NCBI GenBank assembly: GCA_019352115.1
Contig: JABBNW010000013.1
Coordinates: 1 to 38,873, forward strand
Direction of reading: 5' to 3'
DNA from: Pseudomonadota bacterium
GTDB taxonomy: Bacteria; Pseudomonadota; Alphaproteobacteria; Acetobacterales; Acetobacteraceae
DNA: 38,873 nucleotides
The notes under the pieces were generated by a model, which made no database searches, was not told the DNA's origin, and was given only the letters and a program-made list of their open reading frames with translations. Within the stretch, counting starts at the first letter, position 1, and every line of letters begins with the position of its first letter. Positions 1 through 12,568 of the stretch are shown here, in pieces. Position numbers and translations under genes: made by a program.

Positions 1-330
1 GACCCGGTTCAGGATCGTCGCCTGCGCCGAGGGCTGGTGGAACTCGACCGACTGGTGCGCGCCGACGTTGAAGCTTTGCCAGTTCACCGCGGCGCGCCCG
101 GTCGCCTGGTCGATGGTGGTGGCGGTCGCGCTCCGGCTGATGCTGGCGCTCCCCGCAACCACCACCCCGCCGGTCGGATAGGCGCCCGGCGCAGGCTGGC
201 CATGGGCCGGATGGAGCGGCAGCGCCAGGACCAGCACGCCGGCCGCCTGGAGCGCAGTGCAACGCAGAAGCACCCCGCGCCCGCATCGGGCAGTCCCCAA
301 CACACGCACCGCCTGCCTTGCTGCTGGCAT
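1..330 (-). CDS. Two-partner-secretion exoprotein, filamentous haemagglutinin N-terminal domain (partial)
   Basis: This is the first 110 codons of a minus-strand gene that runs off the left edge of the window. I start it at the ATG whose complement is 328-330, preceded by a purine-rich CAGAGGA. A long signal-like segment comes first, with a hydrophobic core (AAGVLVLALPLHPAHG). The start of a TPS domain follows: a G-A-Y-P-T-G-G stretch, an S-A-T-A-T-T-I-D-Q turn, and the diagnostic AVNWQSFNVGAHQSVEFHQP. Known family members are secreted across the outer membrane by a TpsB/FhaC partner and act as adhesins, haemolysins or contact-dependent toxins. The effector part lies outside the window, so the role is unknown. 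The family call is fairly secure from the NWQSFNVG block. Confidence 0.8.
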   Translation of the reverse strand, partial: MPAARQAVRVLGTARCGRGVLLRCTALQAAGVLVLALPLHPAHGQPAPGAYPTGGVVVAGSASISRSATATTIDQATGRAAVNWQSFNVGAHQSVEFHQPSAQATILNRV

Positions 331-520
331 TCCTCTGCTCCGGATCCGGGACGGCCAGCTCCGCGCGGGACGTACAAGTGCGTGATTACCCGTATTTTAG
401 GGGTGCGCCAGATAAACAAACGGTGATCGGACGTTGTCACGACATGGCGGAGGCGCGCGCGCTCAACCAGAACTCCGGTGCCGCACCACCTGAGGTAGTG
501 CAGACCCCGCTCGGCCGGGC

Positions 521-730
521 ATGGCTCGGATGCTCGGTTTCATCGGCGTTCCGTTCGATCCCGGCTGCCTCGGGTTCCACGAGAACCGCCACTACGCAGG
601 CACCGCGAGCTACGCGCAGGTCGCCGAGAAACGCTACGACCGCTCGGTGTCTCGCCACCGTCACGACCTGCGCCACCTGGCGCCGGTGACCCCGATCCCG
701 CGGCCGGCGATAGCGCGGCTGGGCTCGCGA
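521..730 (+). pseudogene. Sulfotransferase C-terminal remnant
   Basis: Codons from about 521 read GFIGVPFDPGCLGFHENRHY, then T-A-S-Y-A-Q-V and Y-D-R-S-V. This matches the C-terminal tail of TPR/sulfotransferase-family proteins (the FHENR and TASYAQV-type blocks). Neither the upstream PAPS-binding domain nor any TPR region is present. The preceding sequence in this frame is unrelated, so I read it as a decayed gene end rather than a functional small protein. The frame runs on without a stop into the kdp upstream region and the 27-aa kdp-linked peptide, but that is a chance open frame. Confidence 0.55.
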
Positions 731-799
731 TCTATACGCAATCTATATGCCGTCCGGTCGGCGGCCACATCGCTTCTATACGCCTCGTTATATATTTGG
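731..799 (+). promoter_or_regulatory. AT-rich direct repeats upstream of kdp, candidate KdpE sites
   Basis: TCTATACGC occurs at 731-739, TCTATATGCC at 742-751 and TCTATACGCC at 775-784, followed by TTATATATTTGG at 788-799. The first two repeats are 11 bp apart and the second and third 33 bp apart, so all lie on about the same helix face. They end 45 bp before the first kdp-linked ORF, in an otherwise GC-rich background. OmpR/PhoB-type regulators such as KdpE bind tandem direct repeats with about one-turn spacing. Assignment to KdpE is an inference from position. Confidence 0.45.
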
Positions 800-844
800 T
801 CACCCGAGCGGCATGGCGCGGCCATTCCTGTACCGGGGACCCCG

Positions 845-928
845 ATGATCGACCTTCTCTACATCCTGATCGGCGCCGCCTTCCTCGGCGGCTGCGTGCT
901 GTACGCCATCGCCTGCGATCATCTGTGA
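845..928 (+). CDS. 27-aa hydrophobic peptide upstream of kdpF
   Basis: ATG to TGA encodes 27 residues: Met-Ile-Asp-Leu-Leu-Tyr, a glycine- and leucine-rich hydrophobic core, and a short polar end (CDHL). It looks like a single transmembrane helix. It ends 9 bp before the kdpF start and sits between the candidate KdpE boxes and kdpF, so it is probably the first cistron of the kdp transcript. Small ORFs of this kind preceding kdpF are familiar to me from other proteobacterial kdp operons, but I know of no assigned function. It could be a KdpF-like stabilising peptide or a leader peptide. Confidence 0.6.
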   Translation: MIDLLYILIGAAFLGGCVLYAIACDHL

Positions 929-937
929 GGCCACATC

Positions 938-1024
938 ATGTTCGATTACATCCTCGGCGCGATCGTCACGGTCGGCCTGATGGCCTATCTCGTCTACGCC
1001 CTGATCCGGCCCGAGAAATTCTGA
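938..1024 (+). CDS. kdpF: KdpF, small subunit of the K+-transporting ATPase
   Basis: This encodes 28 residues beginning MFDYILG and ending in the conserved LIRPEKF tail of KdpF (the family motif is A-L-x-x-P-E-x-F). One transmembrane helix fills almost the whole peptide. In the known complex KdpF lies against KdpA and stabilises KdpABC. The gene sits 25 bp upstream of kdpA in the standard kdpFABC order. Length and tail match the family closely, so confidence is high despite the small size. Confidence 0.88.
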   Translation: MFDYILGAIVTVGLMAYLVYALIRPEKF

Positions 1025-1049
1025 GCCTGGCGCCAGGGAGCACCATGAC

Positions 1050-2789
1050 ATGATGGGCTATACGACGTTCAACGGCTGGGTGCAGATCGGGCTCTTTGCA
1101 GTCCTGGTCGTCCTGATCACCAAGCCGATCGGCGGCTACATGACGCGGGTCTTTGCCGGCGAGCGCACCGCGCTTTCGCCGGTGATCCGCCCGTTGGAGC
1201 GCGCTACCTACTGGCTCTGCGGCGTCGACGAGGCCGCCGAACAGCACTGGGTCGCCTACGCGATCGCCATGCTGGCGTTCAGCTTTGTGGGCTTCGTCGT
1301 GCTGTACGCGATCCAGCGCTTGCAGGGGCTGCTGCCGCTCAATCCGCAAGGTTTCGGTGCGGAGTCGACCGACCTCTCGTTCAATACGTCGGTCAGCTTC
1401 GTTACTAATACCAACTGGCAGTCCTACGTTCCCGAGCAGACGATGAGCTACCTCACCCAGATGATCGGGTTGACGGTGCATAATTTCGTCTCGGCCGCCA
1501 CCGGTATCGCGCTCGCCATCGCGCTGATCCGCGGCTTCGCGCGGCGCTCGGCGCAGACGATCGGCAATTTCTGGGTCGATCTGACCCGCTGCGTGTTGTA
1601 CATTTTGCTGCCGGCCTCGATCGTCGCCGCGCTGTTCTTCGTCTGGCAGGGTATGCCGCAGGATCTTTCGGCCTACACGAACGCGACCACCTTGGAAGGC
1701 GCGCGACAGATCATCGCGCAGGGGCCGGTGGCCTCGCAGGAAGCCATCAAGATGCTCGGAACCAATGGCGGCGGCTTCTTCAACGCCAACTCGGCGCATC
1801 CGTTCGAGAATCCGACCGCGCTCACCAATCTCGTGCAGATGCTGCTGATCTTCTCGCTCGGCGCGGGGCTCACCAACGTGTTCGGCCGCATGGTCGGCAA
1901 CCAGCGCCAAGGTTGGGCGATTTTCGCCGTCATGTTCCTGCTGTTCGCCGCCGGCGTGGCGACGGTCTACCCGGTCGAAAGTCAGGGTAATCCGGCCTTT
2001 GCCACGCTCCATGTCGACCAGGCGCCGAGCACGCTGCAAGCCGGCGGCAACATGGTGGGCAAGGAGGTGCGTTTCGGCATCGCCAACTCCGCGCTGTTCA
2101 CCACCGTTACCACCGATGCCTCCTGCGGCGCGGTGAACAACATGCACGACAGCCTGCTGCCGCTGGCGGGCGCGGTGCCGATGGTCAACATCATGCTGGG
2201 TGAGATCATCTTCGGCGGTGTCGGTTCCGGCCTTTACGGGATGCTGCTGTTCGTGATCGTGGCGATGTTCATCGCCGGGCTGATGGTCGGACGAACGCCC
2301 GAGTATCTCGGCAAGAAGCTTGAAGCGAAGGAGGTCAAGATGGCGATGCTTGCCATCCTGATCCTGCCGCTGTCGATCCTGGGGTTCACCGCGCTGGCGG
2401 TGGTCCTCCCGGTCGGCACCGCCGCCATGAACAACGCCGGCCCGCATGGGTTCAGCGAGGCGCTGTATGCCTACACCTCTGCCACCGGCAACAACGGCAG
2501 CGCCTTCGCCGGCCTGTCCGCCAACGTGCCGTTCTGGAACGACACACTCGGGCTCGCGATGTTCCTCGGCCGCTTCATGATGATCGTGCCGATGCTGGCG
2601 ATCGCCGGGTCGCTCGCGCGCAAAAAGATCGTGCCAGCCTCGCTCGGCACCTTCCCGACCACGAGCCCGCTGTTCGTCGGCCTGGTGATCGGCGTGATCC
2701 TGATCACCGGCGGGCTGATCTTCTTCCCCGCCGTCGCTCTAGGCCCGATCGTCGAACATTACGCCCTGTTGCACGGCACGCTGTACTGA
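1050..2789 (+). CDS. kdpA: KdpA, K+-translocating subunit of the Kdp ATPase
   Basis: This 579-aa polytopic inner-membrane protein is close to the usual 550-600 aa. Its four pore-loop motifs are visible: [44 protein letters not shown] and [13 protein letters not shown]. These form the selectivity filter through which K+ passes before P-type ATPase-driven transport. The start could be the ATG at 1050 or the next in-frame ATG at 1053; AGGGAG lies about 10 bp upstream. The gene is third in a tight run after the 27-aa peptide and kdpF and is followed within 20 bp by kdpB. Expression is probably KdpDE-controlled under K+ limitation. Confidence 0.97.
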   Translation: MMGYTTFNGWVQIGLFAVLVVLITKPIGGYMTRVFAGERTALSPVIRPLERATYWLCGVDEAAEQHWVAYAIAMLAFSFVGFVVLYAIQRLQGLLPLNPQGFGAESTDLSFNTSVSFVTNTNWQSYVPEQTMSYLTQMIGLTVHNFVSAATGIALAIALIRGFARRSAQTIGNFWVDLTRCVLYILLPASIVAALFFVWQGMPQDLSAYTNATTLEGARQIIAQGPVASQEAIKMLGTNGGGFFNANSAHPFENPTALTNLVQMLLIFSLGAGLTNVFGRMVGNQRQGWAIFAVMFLLFAAGVATVYPVESQGNPAFATLHVDQAPSTLQAGGNMVGKEVRFGIANSALFTTVTTDASCGAVNNMHDSLLPLAGAVPMVNIMLGEIIFGGVGSGLYGMLLFVIVAMFIAGLMVGRTPEYLGKKLEAKEVKMAMLAILILPLSILGFTALAVVLPVGTAAMNNAGPHGFSEALYAYTSATGNNGSAFAGLSANVPFWNDTLGLAMFLGRFMMIVPMLAIAGSLARKKIVPASLGTFPTTSPLFVGLVIGVILITGGLIFFPAVALGPIVEHYALLHGTLY

Positions 2790-2803
2790 ACACGGTGATC
2801 CAG

Positions 2804-4927
<2,124 letters not shown>

Positions 4928-4938
4928 GGAAAACACCG

Positions 4939-5541
4939 ATGAAACATATTCGCCCGGCGATCGTGATGATCCTGATGATGACGGTGCTGACCGGCCTCGC
5001 CTATCCGCTCGCCATCACCGGCATCGCGCAGCTCGTGTTCCCCTGGCAGGCCAACGGCAGCCTGATCCGGCGCGACGGGACGGTGATCGGCTCGGCGCTG
5101 ATCGGGCAGAATTTCTCGACCAACCGGTATTTCCATGGCCGCCCGTCGGCGACCACGGGACCCGACCCGAAGGATCCGTCCAAGACCGTCGCCGCCCCGT
5201 ACAACGCCGCCAACTCGGGCGGTTCCAACCTCGGCCCGACCTCCAAGGACCTGGTCCAGCACGTGCAGGTACGGGCAGCGGCGCTCGCCGCGCAGAACCC
5301 CGGCACGCCAATCCCGGTCGATCTCGTGACCAGTTCGGCGAGCGGCCTCGACCCCGACATCACCCCCGCCGGCGCGCTGTTCCAGGTGCCGCGCGTGGCC
5401 AAGGCCCGCGGCCTGCCGCAAGGCGAGGTCCGCCGGCTGGTGGAGGCGCGGATCACGCCGCGGCTGTTCGGCGTGATCGGGGAACCCCATGTGAACGTGC
5501 TGAAGCTCAACCTGGCGCTGGACGCGCTGCCGCGGCACTGA
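4939..5541 (+). CDS. kdpC: KdpC, accessory subunit of the Kdp ATPase
   Basis: This is a 200-aa protein with one N-terminal transmembrane helix ([20 protein letters not shown]) and a periplasmic domain. KdpC signature blocks are visible: [46 protein letters not shown], and [11 protein letters not shown] at the C-terminus. KdpC binds the KdpAB complex and is thought to raise ATP affinity and help assembly. The start ATG at 4939 follows a GAGGAAAACACCG ribosome-binding region, 11 bp after the kdpB stop. kdpD starts 40 bp downstream. Confidence 0.96.
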   Translation: MKHIRPAIVMILMMTVLTGLAYPLAITGIAQLVFPWQANGSLIRRDGTVIGSALIGQNFSTNRYFHGRPSATTGPDPKDPSKTVAAPYNAANSGGSNLGPTSKDLVQHVQVRAAALAAQNPGTPIPVDLVTSSASGLDPDITPAGALFQVPRVAKARGLPQGEVRRLVEARITPRLFGVIGEPHVNVLKLNLALDALPRH

Positions 5542-5581
5542 CCGCCGCGCCCGGCCCGGGCGCGGACGAAGGACTGGCTGG

Positions 5582-8326
5582 ATGGAAGACGCCGCGCAAC
5601 GGGAGGCCCGCCCCTCCCCCGATGCCTTGCTCGAAGCCGCCCGGCGCGCCGACGCCGGGCGGTTCAAGTTGTTTCTCGGCGCCGCCCCCGGCGTCGGGAA
5701 GACGTATGAGATGCTCGCGCAAGCGCACGCGCGCCTGCGCGAGGGCGTCGATGTCGCCGTCGGCGTGGTGGAAACGCACGGGCGCGCGGAGACGGAGGCC
5801 CTGCTCGCCGGGTTGGAGGTGATCCCCCGCCGCCCGGTCGAATACAAGGGCCATACCCTGCGGGAGATGGATCTCGACGCGATCCTGGCCCGCCGGCCCG
5901 CGCTCGTGCTGGTCGATGAACTGGCCCACTCCAACGCGCCCGGCTCGCGCCACGCCAAGCGCTATCTGGATGTGCAGGAGTTGCTGGCGGCCGGCATCGA
6001 TGTCTATGCCACCTTGAACATCCAGCACGTGGAAAGCCTCACCGACGTGGTGGCGCGGATCACCCGCATCCGGGTGCGCGAACTGGTGCCCGATTCCGTC
6101 ATCGACCGGGCCGACGAGGTCGAAGTGATCGATCTCACGCCCGAGGACCTGATCCAGCGCCTGCAGGATGGCAAGGTCTACGTGCCGCAGCAGGCGGCGC
6201 GCGCCATCCGGCACTATTTCTCGCCCGGCAACCTGACCGCCCTGCGCGAGCTGGCGTTGCGCCGCACCGCCCAGCGGGTCGATGCGCAGATGCTGAGCTA
6301 TATGCAGGCGCATGCGATCAGCGGCCCCTGGCCGGCCGGGGAACGGGTGCTGGCCTGCGTCGACGACGCCCCCGGCGCGACTGCGCTGGTGCGCCACGCC
6401 AAGCGCCTGGCGGATCAGTTGCGCGCGTCCTGGGCAGTGATCCATGTAGAGACGGCGCCGGTGGGCGGCCGCAGCGACGCGGCCCAGGACCGGGTCGCCG
6501 AGGCGCTGCGGCTGGCCGAGCGCCTGGGGGGCACCGCCGTCACCATCCCCGGGCAGGATGTGGTCGACACCGTGCTCGACTACGCGCGCCAGCATAATTT
6601 CGCCCACGTGATCATCGCCCGGGCACGCCGCACCGGCTGGCGCGGCTTCCTGCGCGGGGCGGTGGAGCGCCGGCTGATCCGCCGGGCGGGGGACCTTGCG
6701 GTCCACCTGCTGCCGACCCCGCCGGACGTTGCGACCCCGCCCGCCACCGCCGCCGCCCCGGCCACCACCCAGAGAGCCACCACCCAGGGAGCCACCACCC
6801 AGGGAGCCTGGGGCGGCGGGATCGCGCCGGCGCAGTACGCGGGCAGCGCGGGGATGGTGCTCGCCAGCCTGGCCGTCGCCATGGCGATGCGCCAGCTGCT
6901 CGCGACCTCCGACGTGGCCCTCGTGTTCCTGACCGCGGTGCTGGTCAGCGCCATCACCTATGGGCTGTGGCCCTCCCTGCTCGCCTGCCTGCTCAGCGCG
7001 CTCGCCTACAATTTCTTCTTCCTGCCGCCGCTCTACACCTTCACGATCGCCGACCCCGAAAACGTGGTCGCGCTGTTCTTCTTCGCCGTGGTCGCGCTGC
7101 TCGCCAGCAATCTCGCCGCCCGGGTGCGCGCGCAGGCGATCGCGGCGCGGGAGCGGGCGAAGACGACCGAGGACCTCTACCAGTTCAGCCGCAAGCTCGG
7201 CCTCGCGGTGGAGATGGACGACCTGCTCTGGGCCACCGCGCACCAGATCGCGCTGATGCTGAAGCTGCGGGTGGTGCTGCTGCTGCCGGAGGCGGGCACG
7301 CTCGCCGTCCGCGCCGGCTACCCGCCCGAGGACCTGCTGGCCGAGGCGGACATCGCCGCCGCGACCTGGTCCTGGCAACACACCAGCCCGGCGGGGCGCG
7401 GGGCGGAGACCCTGCCGGGCGCCAAGTGGCTGTTCCTGCCGATGCGCACGGGTCGCGGGGCGGTGGGCGTGGTCGGCATCGATCGTGACGCGCCCGGCCC
7501 GCTGTCGCCCGAGCAGCATCGCCTGCTCAACGCGCTCACCGACCAGGCGGCGCTGGCGATCGAGCGGGTCCGGCTGATCGAGGACCTGGACCGGGTCCGC
7601 CTGGCGGCCGAGGCCGACCGGCTGCGCGCGGCGCTGCTGACCTCCATCTCGCATGACCTGCGCACGCCGCTCGCCTCCATCCTCGGCTCGGCGAGCAGCC
7701 TCGCCGCGCATGATGCGGCGTTCGATCCGGCGGCGCGCGCGGCGCTGACCCGCACGATCCAGGAGGAGGCCGAGCGGCTCAATCGCTTCATCGGCAACCT
7801 GCTCGACATGACCCGCCTCGAGGCCGGGCGGGTGCGCCCGGATGGGGGGCCTGCCGATGTGTCGGATGCGGTCGGTGCGGTGCTGCGACGGGCGGAGAAG
7901 ATCCTCGCGGGGCATCGCGTGCAGCTCGATCTGCCGGCCGACCTGCCGATGCTCGCGATCGACATGGTGTTGTTCGAGCAGGTGCTGTTCAACCTGCTCG
8001 ACAATGCCGCCAAATACGCCCCGGGCGGGACAGCGATCACCGTGCGGGCGCGCCGGCACGACGGCCGGGTCCGCCTGGAGGTGCTGGACGAAGGGCCGGG
8101 CATCCCGGCCGACGACCTTGGACGGATCTTCGACAAGTTCTACCGTGCGCCGGCAACCGACCGCCGCCCGCCGGGCATCGGGCTCGGCCTTGCGATCTGC
8201 CGGGGGTTCGTGGAAGCGATGGGCGGGACGATCACCGCGGCCAACCGCGCCGACCGCCCGGGCGCGGTCTTCAGCATCGACCTGCCGGAACCGCCGCCCC
8301 TTTTGCTGCCGGACACGCCGCGGTGA
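5582..8326 (+). CDS. kdpD: KdpD, K+-responsive sensor histidine kinase
   Basis: This is a 914-aa inner-membrane kinase; E. coli KdpD is 894 aa. Domain order is as follows. The N-terminal KdpD domain carries a Walker-A-like GAAPGVGKT and a DELAHSN block. A USP-like domain follows, then an Ala/Pro/Thr-rich linker. Next comes a four-helix membrane block from about residue 420 (including LVFLTAVLVSAITYGL), then a GAF-like region. HisKA (SISHDLRTPLASILGS) and HATPase (NLLDNAAKYAPGG, then DEGPGIP and GLGLAICRG) complete it. The linker holds three copies of a 15-bp repeat. The gene ends in a GTGA overlap with kdpE, so the pair is translationally coupled. PtsN proteins are known to modulate KdpD in enterobacteria, which fits the ptsN-like gene downstream. 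Confidence 0.96.
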   Translation: MEDAAQREARPSPDALLEAARRADAGRFKLFLGAAPGVGKTYEMLAQAHARLREGVDVAVGVVETHGRAETEALLAGLEVIPRRPVEYKGHTLREMDLDAILARRPALVLVDELAHSNAPGSRHAKRYLDVQELLAAGIDVYATLNIQHVESLTDVVARITRIRVRELVPDSVIDRADEVEVIDLTPEDLIQRLQDGKVYVPQQAARAIRHYFSPGNLTALRELALRRTAQRVDAQMLSYMQAHAISGPWPAGERVLACVDDAPGATALVRHAKRLADQLRASWAVIHVETAPVGGRSDAAQDRVAEALRLAERLGGTAVTIPGQDVVDTVLDYARQHNFAHVIIARARRTGWRGFLRGAVERRLIRRAGDLAVHLLPTPPDVATPPATAAAPATTQRATTQGATTQGAWGGGIAPAQYAGSAGMVLASLAVAMAMRQLLATSDVALVFLTAVLVSAITYGLWPSLLACLLSALAYNFFFLPPLYTFTIADPENVVALFFFAVVALLASNLAARVRAQAIAARERAKTTEDLYQFSRKLGLAVEMDDLLWATAHQIALMLKLRVVLLLPEAGTLAVRAGYPPEDLLAEADIAAATWSWQHTSPAGRGAETLPGAKWLFLPMRTGRGAVGVVGIDRDAPGPLSPEQHRLLNALTDQAALAIERVRLIEDLDRVRLAAEADRLRAALLTSISHDLRTPLASILGSASSLAAHDAAFDPAARAALTRTIQEEAERLNRFIGNLLDMTRLEAGRVRPDGGPADVSDAVGAVLRRAEKILAGHRVQLDLPADLPMLAIDMVLFEQVLFNLLDNAAKYAPGGTAITVRARRHDGRVRLEVLDEGPGIPADDLGRIFDKFYRAPATDRRPPGIGLGLAICRGFVEAMGGTITAANRADRPGAVFSIDLPEPPPLLLPDTPR
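6761..6805 (+). repeat. Three tandem 15-bp units inside kdpD
   Basis: The unit GCCACCACCCAGGGA occurs three times head to tail at 6761-6775, 6776-6790 and 6791-6805; the first copy has AGAGA in place of AGGGA. Each unit encodes ATTQG or ATTQR. The array is in frame and lies in the low-complexity linker between the cytoplasmic KdpD/USP region and the membrane domain. Copy-number change would lengthen or shorten the linker by five residues without a frameshift. Confidence 0.9.
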
Positions 8327-9048
8327 CCACCGGGTTGCGGATCCTGATCGTCGACGACGAACCGGCGATCCGCCGCTTCCTGCGCGCCGGCCTGCGCGCC
8401 GAGGGCCATCTGCCGGCCGAGGCGGAGACCGCGCAGGAAGCGCTCGATGCGATCGGGCGGGGCGAGGCGGATCTCGTGGTGCTCGACCTCGGGCTGCCCG
8501 ACATGGACGGGATCGCGGTGATCCAGCGGTTGCGCCAGGCGGGCAACATGGTGCCGATCATCGTGCTGTCCTCGCGCGATGCGGAAGCGGCCAAGGTGGC
8601 GGCGCTGGACGCCGGGGCGGACGATTACGTCACGAAGCCGTTCGGCATCGACGAGCTGCACGCGCGCGTCCGCGCCGCCGAACGCCACCGCCTGCAACGC
8701 CAGGGCGAGCAGGCCGTGTTCCGCTCCGGCCCCCTGGCGATCGACCTCGTGCGCCGCCTCGTGACCCTGCGTGGGGAGGAGGTGAAGCTGACGCCGAAGG
8801 AGTATGACCTGTTGCGCCTGCTGGCGGCCCACGCGGGCAAGGTCCTGACGCATCGGATGCTGCTGCGCGAACTGTGGGGCGGGGAGACCGACGTGCAGTA
8901 CCTGCGCATCTACATCCGCACCCTGCGCCAGAAGATCGAAGCCGAGCCGGATCGGCCGGCGCTGATCGTCACCGAGACGGGTGTGGGCTATCGTCTTCGC
9001 CTGCTCGATCCGCCGGCGGCCCCGCCCGGCGCGGGCGCGGCCCCCTGA
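8323..9048 (+). CDS. kdpE: KdpE, OmpR-family response regulator of kdp
   Basis: This 241-aa response regulator starts at a GTG overlapping the kdpD stop. The receiver domain shows the acidic pair (LIVDDEP), the phospho-acceptor Asp55 (VVLDLGLPDMDG), a conserved S/T (VLSSRD) and Lys (TKPFG). A C-terminal winged-helix DNA-binding domain follows (LTPKEYDLLRLLAAHAGKVL, then Y-L-R-I-Y-I-R-T-L-R-Q-K). Phosphorylated KdpE activates kdp transcription; likely targets are the direct repeats at 731-784. Length and order are standard. Confidence 0.96.
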   Translation: MTTGLRILIVDDEPAIRRFLRAGLRAEGHLPAEAETAQEALDAIGRGEADLVVLDLGLPDMDGIAVIQRLRQAGNMVPIIVLSSRDAEAAKVAALDAGADDYVTKPFGIDELHARVRAAERHRLQRQGEQAVFRSGPLAIDLVRRLVTLRGEEVKLTPKEYDLLRLLAAHAGKVLTHRMLLRELWGGETDVQYLRIYIRTLRQKIEAEPDRPALIVTETGVGYRLRLLDPPAAPPGAGAAP

Positions 9049-9105
9049 CCGCGGCGGCCGGTCCCGCAAAGGAAGCCGGTGCCGTAAGGAGAAGACAGCG
9101 TCAGC

Positions 9106-9564
9106 ATGGATATCGATACGTTCCTGTCGCCCGAGCTCGTGGTCCTCGGCCTCGCTGCGGCCAGCAAGGCGGCGCTGCTGCGCGAGCTTGCCCGCCGGAT
9201 CGCGCCGGCTGCCGGCGTGGCCGCGCCGGTCATCGCAGCCGCCCTCGTAGCGCGCGAGCAGCTGGGCTCCACCGGCCTCGGACGCGGCTTCGCCCTGCCG
9301 CACGCGCGGATTGCCGGCGTGCCGCGTTGCACCGGCCTGTTCGCCCGGCTCGCCGCCCCGGTTGCGTTCGAAGCGATCGACAGCGCCCCGGTCGATCTCG
9401 TCTTCCTGCTGCTCACCCCCGGCGAGGCGAGCGGTGGCCACCTGGCCGCGCTGGCGACGATTTCACGCCGGATGCGTGACGAGGCCGTGGCGGCGGGGCT
9501 GCGCGCCGCCACGGTGCCGGAGGAGGCCTATCGCCTGCTCGCGAAGGCGCGCCCCTCGGGGTGA
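9106..9564 (+). CDS. PtsN-like EIIA(Ntr) phosphocarrier protein
   Basis: This 152-aa protein matches the PTS EIIA-2/nitrogen-type fold. The active-site His is at about residue 66 in GRGFALPHARI, preceded by AAALVAREQLGSTGLG and followed by a VDLVFLLLTP strand. EIIA(Ntr) is phosphorylated by the EINtr-NPr relay and acts by binding partners rather than by moving sugar. One documented partner in E. coli is KdpD. It follows kdpE by 57 bp on the same strand, with an AAGGAGAAG ribosome-binding region 14 bp before the ATG. Most proteobacterial ptsN copies sit beside rpoN/hpf, so this looks like a dedicated kdp-linked paralogue. The partner is inferred from context. Confidence 0.85.
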   Translation: MDIDTFLSPELVVLGLAAASKAALLRELARRIAPAAGVAAPVIAAALVAREQLGSTGLGRGFALPHARIAGVPRCTGLFARLAAPVAFEAIDSAPVDLVFLLLTPGEASGGHLAALATISRRMRDEAVAAGLRAATVPEEAYRLLAKARPSG

Positions 9565-9590
9565 CCGAGGGGCGGGGTGACCGAGGGGCG
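9550..9590 (+). terminator. GC-rich hairpin and direct repeat at the end of the kdp/ptsN run
   Basis: CGCCCCTCGG (9550-9559) pairs perfectly with CCGAGGGGCG (9565-9574) around a 5-nt loop containing the ptsN stop codon. GGTGACCGAGGGGCG is repeated at 9560-9574 and 9576-9590. There is no U-tract, so classical intrinsic termination is uncertain. The site lies between convergent genes (ptsN and the copper ATPase), where a bidirectional block would be useful. Confidence 0.4.
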
Positions 9591-9634
9591 CAGCCGCCGA
9601 CAGGCGTGTGGACGCAAGCCCGACCCGACCCGCC

Positions 9635-12025
<2,391 letters not shown>

Positions 12026-12103
12026 GGCGCGTTCTCCATTCCGTGACCGCCGCCTGGCTGCGGCGCGGTCGGGTCCTTGCCCGTCGCCAGGCTGCGGGCT
12101 ATA

Positions 12104-12118
12104 TACCCCCGGTAGGTA
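12104..12118. promoter_or_regulatory. Candidate CsoR operator between the copper ATPase and csoR
   Basis: TACCCCCGGTAGGTA lies between the divergent genes, 25 bp before the csoR ATG. TACC pairs with GGTA at two spacings (12104-12114 and 12104-12118), next to an AT-rich TATATA at 12100-12105 that could be a -10 element. CsoR-family operators are typically G/C tracts flanked by TA in pseudo-palindromes of this kind. Binding is inferred from layout and composition. Confidence 0.5.
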
Positions 12119-12142
12119 AGGTATCAAGGGGACGAGGCGAAG

Positions 12143-12418
12143 ATGCACGTGACAACCAGCACGGCGGTGGCGGCGCGGCTGAAGCGGATCGAGGGCCAGG
12201 TGGGCGGCCTGCTGCGCATGGTGGAGCAGGATCGCTACTGCGTGGACGTCCTGACCCAGATCGCCGCGGTGCGCGCCGCGCTGCACAAGGTCGAGGAACA
12301 GGTCCTGCGCGATCATGTCGCGCACTGCGTCGTCGATGCGTTCGCCGCCGGCGACGTGACCGACCAGCGCCAGAAGGTGGAGGAACTGGTGGGTGCGATC
12401 GGGCGCATGACCCGCTGA
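12143..12418 (+). CDS. csoR: CsoR/RcnR-family metal-sensing repressor
   Basis: This is a 91-aa all-helical repressor. It has the family opening [22 protein letters not shown] and the metal ligand set Cys33, His58, Cys62 (D-H-V-A-H-C), spaced like the Cu(I) site of CsoR (C-x24-H-x3-C). CsoR releases DNA when Cu(I) binds. It is divergent from the copper ATPase, with a candidate operator between them, so it most likely represses both. A formaldehyde-sensing FrmR-like role is a weaker alternative; the metal ATPase neighbour argues against it. Confidence 0.88.
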   Translation: MHVTTSTAVAARLKRIEGQVGGLLRMVEQDRYCVDVLTQIAAVRAALHKVEEQVLRDHVAHCVVDAFAAGDVTDQRQKVEELVGAIGRMTR

Positions 12419-12568
12419 GCCGGGCCCCGCTGAGCTGCATAGAGAAACGAGGCGACGCCACCGCCTCCGGCCCTGCATCGCCGGGGGGCAGGCGTCCGGC
12501 CCGGCCCGCGCACCCGATGGCGTCGCCGTACGTGCCGCGGTCGCCGTCGCGCGACGTTCCCCTCGCGC

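Noticed and set aside
6758-6806. Short repeat array in kdpD as a CRISPR or mobile repeat
   Set aside because: The units are contiguous without spacers, are in frame and encode a linker, so it is an ordinary coding tandem repeat.
12026-12478. N-terminal extension of the copper ATPase back to 12478
   Set aside because: The frame stays open but runs through csoR and the operator in antisense. GGAGAA before the ATG at 12025 and the YHS domain just after it fix the start.
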